Below are positions 18,457-26,622 of a stretch of DNA of 64,000 nt, piece after piece. This DNA is from Thermoanaerobaculia bacterium (GTDB taxonomy: Bacteria > Acidobacteriota > Thermoanaerobaculia > Multivoradales > Multivoraceae): the NCBI GenBank assembly GCA_022823665.1, contig JAJEHN010000029.1:1-64000 (forward strand), given 5' to 3'. Within the stretch, counting starts at the first letter, position 1. Each line of letters opens with the position of its first letter. The notes under the pieces are model-generated. The model was not told the origin of the DNA, searched no databases, and saw only the letters and a program-made list of their open reading frames with translations. A program made the translations under genes and the position numbers.

Positions 18457-18849
18457 TCAACTCGCCTTTCCGCCGTCCTGTTGCCGGCCGGATTCGTCGG
18501 TTTGCCCTCGAACCAGGCGCCGCGCCCGCGCCTCGACGTTCGGTACAGGTCCTCCCGGAGTGCAGGCTCGGCCTGTGGCGGCCCGCATCCTCCCGATGAC
18601 AATAGGCGACACCATCGTCACCGTCTTCACGGCCGGCTCGCCGGCCTTCAGGACCAGGTAGCCGTGGTCTTCCGTGCCTGTCCGCCATGCCTGCCGGTAG
18701 CCCTCGTAGCAGGCGTCCATCTCGTTCTCGTAATCGCCGATCAACCTGGAACCGTGGATCAAGAGGTAGCGCCCGGCGTACTTCCGCCGGTACTCCTCGA
18801 AGTGTTCCTCGTAGAAAGCTCGCTCTTCCGCGAGTAGCTTCTCAGGCAT
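18457..18849 (-). CDS. Small DUF5678-like protein
   Basis: I chose the ATG at 18849 because AGGAG lies just upstream; it gives 130 residues. The frame stays open to 19023, but that stretch looks non-coding. The core YAGRYLLIHGSRLIGDYENEMDACYEGY resembles the DUF5678 type of small protein, in which a KYV(A/L)I-hG pattern is followed by an acidic-aromatic helix. The C-terminus is Arg/Gly-rich and of low complexity. Such genes often lie beside toxin or protease genes, but no biochemical role is known to me. About 210 bases separate it from the divergent hsdR gene; they hold no other gene I can support. Confidence 0.6.
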   Translation of the reverse strand: MPEKLLAEERAFYEEHFEEYRRKYAGRYLLIHGSRLIGDYENEMDACYEGYRQAWRTGTEDHGYLVLKAGEPAVKTVTMVSPIVIGRMRAATGRACTPGGPVPNVEARARRLVRGQTDESGRQQDGGKAS

Positions 18850-19060
18850 CGGGATCTCCTGTTCGACGGGCGACGGATCAGTCGCCGGGTTGGTGAGATC
18901 GAAGAGAACACACCCTCCCCCGCCTGACAACTCCGGGTTCCCTGGAACGGGCTTGTACCATGCGGCGATTCCCTTCAGGTCGCTCACCCATCCGGCGGAC
19001 CTCCGACAGTGCCCGCCGGGCACGCAGGTATCCGGTCGCTCGGCGGCCGTCTCCGAACGA

Positions 19061-21859
19061 ATGCCCCTGACCCCCGAACAGCGCGCCCGCGAGAGGATCG
19101 ATTGCCAACTCGCCGCCGCGGGCTGGCGGGTCCAGGGCTACCGGGACATGGACATCCACGCGAGTTCCGGCGTGGCCGTCAGGGAGTACCCGCTGACGTG
19201 GCGGGAAGACGGCGAGCCCAGGAGCGGGTTCGCCGACTACCTCCTGTATGCCGACGGCAAGGCGATAGGGGTCGTCGAGGCGAAGCCCGCGGGGCACACG
19301 CTCCAGGGGGTCATCCTCCAGTCGAAGAAGTACACCGAAGGGCTGGAGCCGTGGGTCCCGGCCTGGAGTCGCCCCCTTCCGTTCGCGTACGAATCGACCG
19401 GCGAAGTGACCCAGTTCACCAACGGTCTCGATCCCGAGCCGCGGAGCCGCGAGGTCTTCACCTTTCACCGGCCGGAGGAGTTGCTGCGCTTGCAGGGCCT
19501 GGAGCCCGAGCAACTGCGCGGCATGCTGCGGCGGATGCCGGAACTGGAGCAGGGCCGACTCTGGCGTGTGCAGCACAACGCGATCCGGAACCTGGAGCAG
19601 TCGCTCGCACACGGCCGTCCTCGCTCCCTCATCCAGATGGCCACCGGCAGCGGCAAGACGTTCACGGCAGTCTCGGCCTGCCATCGCCTGATCAAGCACG
19701 CGAAGGCGAAGCGCATCCTGTTCCTGGTCGACCGGAACAACCTCGGGAAGCAGACTCTGAACGAGTTCAAGCAGTTCCGCGATTCCTCGTCGGGCTACAG
19801 CTTCGCCGATGAGTTCGTGGTCCAGCGGCTGAAGGGCAACGCGATCGACCCGGCCAGCAAGGTCGTGATCACCACGATTCAGCGGCTCTACTCCATCCTG
19901 AAGGGCGACACGGAGTACGACCCGGCGAACGAAGAGGAGTCGATGTTCGAGTCCGGCCGGGTGACCGGCGGGGAGCCCGTTCCGGTCGAGTACGCGCCGG
20001 AGCTGCCCATCGAGATGTTCGACTTCATCGTCATCGACGAGTGCCACCGGTCGATCTACAACGCGTGGCGACAGGTCGTCGAGTACTTCGACGCGTTCCT
20101 GATCGGCCTGACCGCCACGCCGAGTCCGCAGACCATCGGCTTCTTCAACAACAACATCGTGCAGGACTACTCGCACACGAAGGCGGTCGCGGACGGGATC
20201 AACGTCGGCTACGAGGTCTACCGCATCAGGACCAAGGTCTCGGAGGAGGGAAGCAGGGTGCAGGCGGGACGCTACATCCCCCAGCGCGACCGCCGCACCC
20301 GCAAGATGACCCTGGCCGAGATGGAGGACGACCTCACCTACGGCGCGAAGCAGCTCGACCGCGACGTCGTTGCGCCGGACCAGATCCGGCTCGTCGTGCG
20401 TACGTTCCGGGACCGCCTGTTCACGGAGATCTTCCCGGAGCGCACGGAAGTGCCCAAGACGCTCGTGTTCGCCAAGCAGGACAGCCACGCCGACGACATC
20501 GTGAAGATCCTCAAGGAGGAGTTTGGCAAGGGCAACGACTTCTGCCAGAAGATCACGTCGAAGACGACCGGGGCGAAGCCCGAGGACCTGCTGAGCAGCT
20601 TCCGCAACTCCTACAACCCGCGCATCGCCGTCACGGTGGACATGATCGCGACGGGGACGGACGTGAAGCCCCTCGAATGCCTGCTCTTCATGCGCAACGT
20701 GAACTCGGCCTCGTACTTCGAGCAGATGAAGGGGCGCGGCGTACGCGTGATCGAGAGCGACGACCTCCTGGGCGTGACGCCCGACGCGCAGGCGAAGACG
20801 CACTTCGTGATCGTCGATGCCGTCGGCGTGTGCACGAACGACAAAACGGAGTCGAAACCGCTGGAGCGAAAGCCCTCCGTCAGCACCGAGAAGCTGCTCC
20901 AGATGGCGGCCCAGGGACGGGTGGACGCCGACCTGGTGTCGAGTTTGGCTTCGCGCCTGGCGCGCCTGGGGCGGCAGGTCGACGAGGCGCAGCGGTCCCG
21001 GATCGTCGCGGAAGCGGACGGGACGACATTGGCCGCGCTGACCGGCGGGCTTCTGGACAGCATCGACCCTGACGCAGCCCACGATGCGGCGGTCCGCGAG
21101 CACGGGCTGGCGGCTGACGCGACTCCGACAGCGGACCAGCTCGAGAGCGTCGAGCGGAAGCGCATGGCGAAAGCGCTCAGGCCCTTCACGCGGCCCGGAC
21201 TGCGCCGCGTGATCGTCGACATCGGCCGCAGCCTCTTTCAGGTCATCGACGAGATCACTCTCGACGAACTGGTGGGCGCCGGGTTCGATGGAACCGCGGT
21301 CGAGGGAGCACGCTCCAGGCTCGACGATTTCAAGCGGTTCCTAGAAGACAATCGCGACAGCATCGAGGCGCTGAGGATCCTGTACAGCCGTCCCTACCGG
21401 GCGGGTCTCCGGTACCGCCACGTCAAGGAGCTCCGGGACGCGTTGCGCCATCCGCCGGTCGGGCTGCAAGACCCGGCTAGGGGGCTGTGGCTCTTGTACC
21501 GGGCCACGGAGCCGGAGAACGTGGAAGGGCGAGGCGGCGACGCTCTGGTCGACCTGGTGGCCATCGTCAAGCACGCCATTCATCCGGCCGAGCCGCTCGT
21601 CCCGATGGCCGACCAGGTGGAGGATCGCTACGAAGAGTGGCTGGCGGAGAAGGCACGCGGCGGGCAGTCCTTCACCGCGGAGCAGCGGCGGTGGTTGGAT
21701 GCGATCAAGGACCACATCGCGAAGAGCCTCACGATCGAGCGGGACGACTTCGAGTACGCGCCCTTCGGCCAGATGGGCGGGCTTGGTGCTGTGTATGGGG
21801 CGTTCGGCGAGGATCTGGATTCGGTGCTTGCCGAGTTGAATGAAAGGCTGGCGGCATGA
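19061..21859 (+). CDS. hsdR: Type I restriction enzyme, R subunit (HsdR/EcoEI-like)
   Basis: The 932-residue product starts at the ATG giving MPLTPEQRARERID; the open frame upstream to 18890 reads as non-coding. Residues 55-80 hold the PD-(D/E)xK nuclease core (FADYLLY, VVEAKPAG with Glu73 and Lys75). The SF2 motor has Walker A ATGSGKT (194-200), the DECH box (326-329), TATPS and a C-terminal helicase half with DMIATGTDVKPLE and MKGRGVRVIE. A helical C-terminal part (about 800-932) should contact the methylase core. It translocates and cuts unmodified DNA together with HsdM and HsdS. The stop overlaps hsdS by four bases (ATGA). Confidence 0.92.
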   Translation: MPLTPEQRARERIDCQLAAAGWRVQGYRDMDIHASSGVAVREYPLTWREDGEPRSGFADYLLYADGKAIGVVEAKPAGHTLQGVILQSKKYTEGLEPWVPAWSRPLPFAYESTGEVTQFTNGLDPEPRSREVFTFHRPEELLRLQGLEPEQLRGMLRRMPELEQGRLWRVQHNAIRNLEQSLAHGRPRSLIQMATGSGKTFTAVSACHRLIKHAKAKRILFLVDRNNLGKQTLNEFKQFRDSSSGYSFADEFVVQRLKGNAIDPASKVVITTIQRLYSILKGDTEYDPANEEESMFESGRVTGGEPVPVEYAPELPIEMFDFIVIDECHRSIYNAWRQVVEYFDAFLIGLTATPSPQTIGFFNNNIVQDYSHTKAVADGINVGYEVYRIRTKVSEEGSRVQAGRYIPQRDRRTRKMTLAEMEDDLTYGAKQLDRDVVAPDQIRLVVRTFRDRLFTEIFPERTEVPKTLVFAKQDSHADDIVKILKEEFGKGNDFCQKITSKTTGAKPEDLLSSFRNSYNPRIAVTVDMIATGTDVKPLECLLFMRNVNSASYFEQMKGRGVRVIESDDLLGVTPDAQAKTHFVIVDAVGVCTNDKTESKPLERKPSVSTEKLLQMAAQGRVDADLVSSLASRLARLGRQVDEAQRSRIVAEADGTTLAALTGGLLDSIDPDAAHDAAVREHGLAADATPTADQLESVERKRMAKALRPFTRPGLRRVIVDIGRSLFQVIDEITLDELVGAGFDGTAVEGARSRLDDFKRFLEDNRDSIEALRILYSRPYRAGLRYRHVKELRDALRHPPVGLQDPARGLWLLYRATEPENVEGRGGDALVDLVAIVKHAIHPAEPLVPMADQVEDRYEEWLAEKARGGQSFTAEQRRWLDAIKDHIAKSLTIERDDFEYAPFGQMGGLGAVYGAFGEDLDSVLAELNERLAA

Positions 21860-23349
21860 GGGAACTGCCGGAGGGGTGGGCTTGGACGACCCTCGGCGAG
21901 ATCTGTTCCAAGCCGCAGTACGGCTGGACTACAAAAGGAGCGGAACGCGGCCGAATCAAACTGCTCCGCACCACGGATATTGCGAAGTCCTCGTTAGACT
22001 GGCGGTCGGTTCCGTTTTGTTCCGCAGATCCGCCAGAACCTGAGAAGTACTTACTCGCGGACGGGGACATGGTCATCTCGCGAGCGGGCTCCGTTGGAGT
22101 CAGTGCGTTGCTTCAACGGCCGATACCGGCGGCAGTGTTTGCCTCCTACCTTGTTCGCTTCCGGGCCTTAGGCGGCGCACCGCGGTACATTGCGTCGTTC
22201 TTGCAGTCCCCGGCGTACTGGGTGGCGATAAGCCATGGAACATCAGGGATCGCCATGCCCAATGTGAACGCCAAGAAGCTGGCCGCCCTGCCGATACCCT
22301 TCGCTCCGTTACTCGAACAGCGCCGCATTGTCGCCCGGCTAGAGGCACTCCTTGCCAGACTTGATGACGGCATCGACGCGCTCAAGCGCGCCGAAACGAA
22401 TCTGGAACGCTACCGGGCATCCGTGCTCAAGGCCGCGGTTGAGGGCCGGCTCACCGAGCAGTGGCGCAAGGAGAATCGGCCCGACGAGACGGGCGAAGAA
22501 CTGCTTCGACGCATTCTCGCCGAGCGCCGGAATCGCTGGGAGCAGGAGCAACTCGCGAACTTCGCGGACAGGGGTCGCAAGCCGCCGGCGAACTGGAAGT
22601 CGAAGTACAAGGAACCGGTAGCACCGGACACGAGCGGGTTGCCGGAGCTGCCGGAAGGGTGGTGTTGGGCGACAGTGGACCAGGTGGGCCAAGTCATTGG
22701 CGGGCTCACGAAGAACGAGGCCCGGTCCAAGCTGCCGACCAAGTACCCCTACCTCCGGGTCGCCAATGTCTACGCGGACGAGTTGAGACTGGACGATGTC
22801 AAGACCATCGGTGTCGCGGAGTCGGAGCTCGACCGTGTCCTTCTCCGCTCCGGCGACTTGATGGTCGTGGAGGGCAACGGAAGCCCCGGTCAGATTGGTC
22901 GGGTTGCGGAATGGAATGGCGAACTGACCGCGTGCTGCCATCAGAACCACTTGATCAAGGTGCGTTGCGCCCCGGACGGCGCCTGCCGACCGCGCTGGCT
23001 TCTCCTGTGGCTCTTGTCGCCAACGGGCCGGCAGGCGGTCTTGAAGAAGGCCAGTTCGACCTCGGGGCTGTACACGCTGAGCCTCTCGAAAGTCAGGGCG
23101 CTTCCGATTCCTCTGGCGCCCTGGAGGGAGCAAGTTGCGGCCATCGCGATCGCTGACTCGCTGCGCGGTAGCGCTGGAGTAGCTCGAACAAGGGTGCGAA
23201 GCGGCATCGATGCCCAGTCCGCGATCCTCCGCCAGTCCATCCTCAAGCGCGCCTTTGAAGGCCGCCTCGTTCCACAGGATCCGACCGACGAACCTGCTTC
23301 CGTGCTACTCGATCGTATCCTGGCGAGAGCTAGAGCCAGTGCCCGTTAG
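21856..23349 (+). CDS. hsdS: Type I restriction enzyme, specificity subunit (HsdS)
   Basis: The 497-residue product has the classic two-fold layout. Target-recognition domain 1 starts with LPEGWAWTTLGEI (residues 4-16) and runs to about 150. The first conserved helix is around 155-205 (PLLEQRRIVARLEALLARLD). Target-recognition domain 2 starts with LPEGWCWATVDQV at about 262, and the second conserved region ends the protein (ILKRAFEGRLVPQDP). It determines the bipartite DNA target. Base composition is clearly lower in G+C around 21940-22330 than in the neighbours, as expected for an exchangeable recognition domain. It is translationally coupled to hsdR, but hsdM lies 3.3 kb away. Confidence 0.92.
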   Translation: MRELPEGWAWTTLGEICSKPQYGWTTKGAERGRIKLLRTTDIAKSSLDWRSVPFCSADPPEPEKYLLADGDMVISRAGSVGVSALLQRPIPAAVFASYLVRFRALGGAPRYIASFLQSPAYWVAISHGTSGIAMPNVNAKKLAALPIPFAPLLEQRRIVARLEALLARLDDGIDALKRAETNLERYRASVLKAAVEGRLTEQWRKENRPDETGEELLRRILAERRNRWEQEQLANFADRGRKPPANWKSKYKEPVAPDTSGLPELPEGWCWATVDQVGQVIGGLTKNEARSKLPTKYPYLRVANVYADELRLDDVKTIGVAESELDRVLLRSGDLMVVEGNGSPGQIGRVAEWNGELTACCHQNHLIKVRCAPDGACRPRWLLLWLLSPTGRQAVLKKASSTSGLYTLSLSKVRALPIPLAPWREQVAAIAIADSLRGSAGVARTRVRSGIDAQSAILRQSILKRAFEGRLVPQDPTDEPASVLLDRILARARASAR

Positions 23350-23434
23350 GAGTGGTGAGGGTATGAGCCAGAGGTCAAAAGCCAACGTGACCTACGGGCG
23401 TGTTCCTCCTGGTTTGATGGCCAAGACGACACCT

Positions 23435-25495
23435 TCAGGGTGGGGGTTGTCTTCCCCCGCCCCACCGCCGAAGGGCAGCGTCTAGATTCGCCTTCGCCGT
23501 GGCACGGGATTCGGGTGAACCCTCGTCGACGAACACATCTAAAGCCAGACGGAAGGCTTCAACCGCATCCGCCGAGTAGGCCATGCTGCCCTCCCACTCG
23601 CCAAGGAGTCCAAGAAGATAGCCTAGGTTGGTCTGCGTCTCCGCCCAGTCGAGCGGGACGCGCACCCGGGTGCGTTCCTCAAGGGCGGCGCGGTATGCGG
23701 CGATGGCCTCCTCCAAGTGCGCGGTGCTCCCCGCCTGCTCGGCCAGGAACCCAAGGGCATGGCCCAAGTTGTTCTGCGTGGCGGCCCAATCGAGCGGTAC
23801 ACGCTCGCGTGTGCGCTCCTCCAAGGCAGCGCGGTATGCGGCGACGGACTCCTCAAAGCGAACCATGCTGTCCTCGCGTTCACCCAAGTAACGAAGAGTG
23901 TTTCCAAGGTTGTTCTGAGCCGCCGCCCAATCGAGTGGCACGTGGTCGCGAGTCCACTCTTCAAGCGCGGCACGGAACGCGGCTACGGACTCGTAGAGCC
24001 GCACGGTCCCCCCTTCCCGCTCGCCCAGGCTCCGAAGGACATTGCCGAGGTTGTTCTGCGTCTCCGCCCAATCGAGCGGCACCCGCTCCCGGGTACGTTC
24101 CTCCAAGGCACGATTGTAGGCAGTAACCGCCTCTTCCAGGTGCCCGGTACTGGCTTCTCGCTCGCCCAAAAGCCAGAGTGCGTTGCCTAGATTGTTCTGC
24201 GTCGCCGCCCAATACAGAGGCACCCGCTCCCGGGCACTCTCCTCCAGAGCCGTTCGGTAGGCAGCAACGGACTCCCTCAAGAGCGCCGTGTCGGACTCGT
24301 GCTCGCCCAAGTCCTGAAGGACATTGCCGAGGTTGTTCTGCGTGGCCGCCCAGTAAAGCGGCACGCGCTCCCGGGTACGTTCCTCCAAGGCAGCACGGTA
24401 GGCAGCAACGGACTCTCTCAGGAGCGCCGAGCCCGTCTCGCGCTCGGCCAAGAGTGCGAGCGCAGCGCCGAGGTTGTGCTGCGCCATGGCCCAAAGCAGC
24501 GGCACATGGTCCTGGTCGTACTCTTCAAGGGCGGCGCGAAAGGCGGCGACAGCCTGCTCCAGGCGCACCCTGTTGCTCTCCCGCTCGCCAAGGAGAGCCA
24601 AGGCGGCACCGAGGCCATTCTGCGTCATGGCCCAAGAGAGCGGGAAGCTCTCTCGCCTGTACTCCCGAAGTGCCGCCTGATAGGCGGCAACGGCCCGTTC
24701 GAGTTCGCCGCTGCCACTTTCGCGCTCGCCCAAAGTGGCAAACGCAGTGCCAAGTGACAGATGCAGACGACCGCGACGCTCGGTCGGCTCAACTGCGGAG
24801 GGACTCTCCAACAGAGTTGCAAGCTTCTCCGCGGCGCCCCTGAGCCCGGTCTCCAGCACCCGCCCCCGAGCCTCGGTCGTTGCGAGCGGAGCGACCGCGA
24901 CCAAGGCTACCGTTGCGAGTTCAGCGCCGAAATCGTGGTGGAAGTCTGAACCGAGGGTCGCGTTCTCCAACTCGTATGGCGTGTCTCCGCGACCAAGCGA
25001 TCCTTCCCCGCCGTACGCTGGCACGAACCAGAGACCCAACGCCCCTCCGGGTTGCTTGACGAGCCCGACAACGGCCAAGTCAGCACCCCAATCTTCCAGC
25101 ACTGAGCGCGCGTCTTTCCGCATGGCTTCGCGCCAATGGTCTGCTGCGCCGAGGGCGGCCACCACACGAGAAGAGCGAACTAACTCGACTCCCTCGATAC
25201 TCGTGAAGGCTTGCGCCACGTTTCTCGTGCTATCTCCGTCGCGGTCTCCTTCCAGCCAACACAGCACGACCCGAAACCGGTGTTCGCCGGGTTCTGCCTG
25301 ACCTCGCCAGACGTTCCCGAAAGCGAGCGTGACTCGTTCCGGGCACGGAAGATAGTGGTTCAGGAATCCAGTCCACCAAGCGCCAAGACCGGTGATCGCC
25401 ACGGCGACCGGAAGCCACTTCCAGAGGCGGTCCATCCAACCCTTGGGCTTCGTCGCCGAGTGGCGAGAACGACGCCTTCGGAACCGTTTCTTCAT
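23435..25495 (-). CDS. Membrane-anchored TPR protein with 47-residue repeats
   Basis: The 686-residue product has a basic cytoplasmic start (KKRFRRRRS), one membrane segment (about 27-43) and an alpha/beta domain at 65-230 that loosely resembles TolB/FlgO-like sensor domains (FRVVLCWLEGDRDGD, VVGLVKQPGG). From 256 to about 650 come 8 to 9 tetratricopeptide units with a strict 47-residue period, typified by RVPLDWAATQNNLGNxL, LGERE and AVAAYRAALE. The array should form a helical scaffold for protein binding. The gene lies on the opposite strand inside the type I R-M locus, next to Uma2, so a link to defence is possible but not shown. Confidence 0.8.
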   Translation of the reverse strand: MKKRFRRRRSRHSATKPKGWMDRLWKWLPVAVAITGLGAWWTGFLNHYLPCPERVTLAFGNVWRGQAEPGEHRFRVVLCWLEGDRDGDSTRNVAQAFTSIEGVELVRSSRVVAALGAADHWREAMRKDARSVLEDWGADLAVVGLVKQPGGALGLWFVPAYGGEGSLGRGDTPYELENATLGSDFHHDFGAELATVALVAVAPLATTEARGRVLETGLRGAAEKLATLLESPSAVEPTERRGRLHLSLGTAFATLGERESGSGELERAVAAYQAALREYRRESFPLSWAMTQNGLGAALALLGERESNRVRLEQAVAAFRAALEEYDQDHVPLLWAMAQHNLGAALALLAERETGSALLRESVAAYRAALEERTRERVPLYWAATQNNLGNVLQDLGEHESDTALLRESVAAYRTALEESARERVPLYWAATQNNLGNALWLLGEREASTGHLEEAVTAYNRALEERTRERVPLDWAETQNNLGNVLRSLGEREGGTVRLYESVAAFRAALEEWTRDHVPLDWAAAQNNLGNTLRYLGEREDSMVRFEESVAAYRAALEERTRERVPLDWAATQNNLGHALGFLAEQAGSTAHLEEAIAAYRAALEERTRVRVPLDWAETQTNLGYLLGLLGEWEGSMAYSADAVEAFRLALDVFVDEGSPESRATAKANLDAALRRWGGGRQPPP
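23546..24730 (-). repeat. Tandem 141-bp coding repeats of the TPR gene
   Basis: The equivalent LGERE positions fall at residues 256, 303, 350, 397, 444, 491, 538, 585 and 632, exactly 47 residues (141 bases) apart. The DNA between them is similar enough to suggest recent expansion. Unit number may vary between strains by recombination. Confidence 0.8.
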
Positions 25496-25537
25496 CCAGC
25501 GCCTCGTTGTTGAGAAGGTCGGATACCGGCACTGACG

Positions 25538-26131
25538 CTAAGGCCCGAACTTCCGTTCCACGGCCTCCCAGAGCCCGTCGATGTCCAGCTCGACACCAGA
25601 CACGGCGGGGGATTCCCAGGAGCCGCTTTCCTGCGTGTGAACGACGAAGCGTTCGCCGTCGCTCACGTAGAACTCAATGGTCCTCGCTGCGGGATCGACG
25701 AGCCAGTACTCCCTGACGCCACCCTCGGCGTAGCGGTTCAGCTTGAGGAGCCTGTCCATGCGCACGGTGCTGGGAGAGAGCACCTCCACGACCACGTCCG
25801 GCGCGCCCTCGACCCAGGTTTGCAGGATCTCGTGCCGCTCGGGAGAGACGTACAGAACATCGGGCTGTGCCACGGTGTGGTCGGCGAGGTGGACATCCAT
25901 CGGCGCGACGATCGCTTCTCCACCGGTTGCCTCGGCTGTGTCGTGCAGGACGCGGCCGATGTGGCCAACCACGGACTGGTGGATCCGAACCGGACTCGGA
26001 CTCAAGTAGAACCTGCCATGGATCAGTTCGCAGCGGGGTTCGTCTGGAAGTGCGGCGTAGTCGGCCCGACGATAGGGGCCAGGTCTCCGAGGCACGGTCG
26101 GCGGCGGCTGTTCGAGCAGCGTCACGGACAT
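25538..26131 (-). CDS. Uma2 family endonuclease-like protein (DUF820)
   Basis: The 197-residue protein has the PD-(D/E)xK core of the Uma2 family: CELIHGRFY with the early Glu, QPDVLYVS with the conserved Asp, and PDVVVEVLSPST followed by KLNRYAEGGVREYWLVDP. All positions expected for metal binding are present. Members are common in cyanobacteria and GC-rich genomes, and their biological role is poorly known. It is transcribed towards the TPR gene with a 42-base gap, so the two may form one unit inside the R-M locus. Confidence 0.82.
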   Translation of the reverse strand: MSVTLLEQPPPTVPRRPGPYRRADYAALPDEPRCELIHGRFYLSPSPVRIHQSVVGHIGRVLHDTAEATGGEAIVAPMDVHLADHTVAQPDVLYVSPERHEILQTWVEGAPDVVVEVLSPSTVRMDRLLKLNRYAEGGVREYWLVDPAARTIEFYVSDGERFVVHTQESGSWESPAVSGVELDIDGLWEAVERKFGP

Positions 26132-26307
26132 GCTTGGGAGTATACGGAGGAGCCGGCGACGGCGTCCATGAAGGCTCCCCGGCCAAAGGGCCGGACGCCG
26201 CCGTCCATTTCGGCATCCCGGCGACCGGCAACGGCGCTAGCATCCGCCAACGCGGCGAACTTCGTGCCGCGCGTCTTCTCTCGAGCGGCGCAGAAGGAGG
26301 CAGGACC

Positions 26308-26592
26308 ATGATCAGGGAGACGACCTACACGAACGCGAGGCGGAACCTCGCAGCGCTGCTGGACCAGGTCGTGGAGACCCGGGAGCCGGTGCTGATTCGG
26401 CGGCGAGGCAAGGAGCCCGTCGCTCTCGTGCCGGCAAGCGCACTCGGCTCGTGGGTGGGGACGGAGTACCTGCTTCGCTCTCCGAAGAACGCCGAACGAC
26501 TGCGGCAGGCGGCAGCGCGGGCCGACGCCGGGGAAGGCAACGTGATGACCGTTGACGAGCTCCGTGAGCGGTGCGGGCTCGCCGAGGACTGA
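26308..26592 (+). CDS. Orphan Phd/YefM-type antitoxin upstream of hsdM
   Basis: The 94-residue protein starts at an ATG preceded by AGAAGGAGG. The N-terminal half has the Phd/YefM pattern (TTYTNARRNLAALLDQVVETREPVLIRRRGKEPVALVPA). The C-terminal half is helical and ends MTVDELRERCGLAED, a tail seen in this family. No toxin gene (PIN, RelE or Doc type) follows. The next gene, 30 bases downstream, is hsdM. It may be an orphan antitoxin, or a DNA-binding regulator of the hsdM transcript, or it may have lost its partner when the locus was rearranged. Confidence 0.78.
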   Translation: MIRETTYTNARRNLAALLDQVVETREPVLIRRRGKEPVALVPASALGSWVGTEYLLRSPKNAERLRQAAARADAGEGNVMTVDELRERCGLAED

Positions 26593-26622
26593 CGGAGGGC
26601 GCCCCTGCCGTCAAACGTTGCT

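Noticed and set aside
18850..19060. N-terminal extensions of the DUF5678-like gene and of hsdR into the shared gap
   Set aside because: The start codons at 18849 and 19061 match family N-termini, the former with an AGGAG site; the extensions lack homology-like features.
18878..21103. Minus-strand open frame of 741 residues opposite hsdR
   Set aside because: HsdR motifs are unambiguous on the plus strand and the opposite frame has no recognisable motif.
23546..24730. Tandem repeats considered as a CRISPR array
   Set aside because: The period is 141 bases, there are no unique spacers, and the units are in-frame TPR coding repeats.
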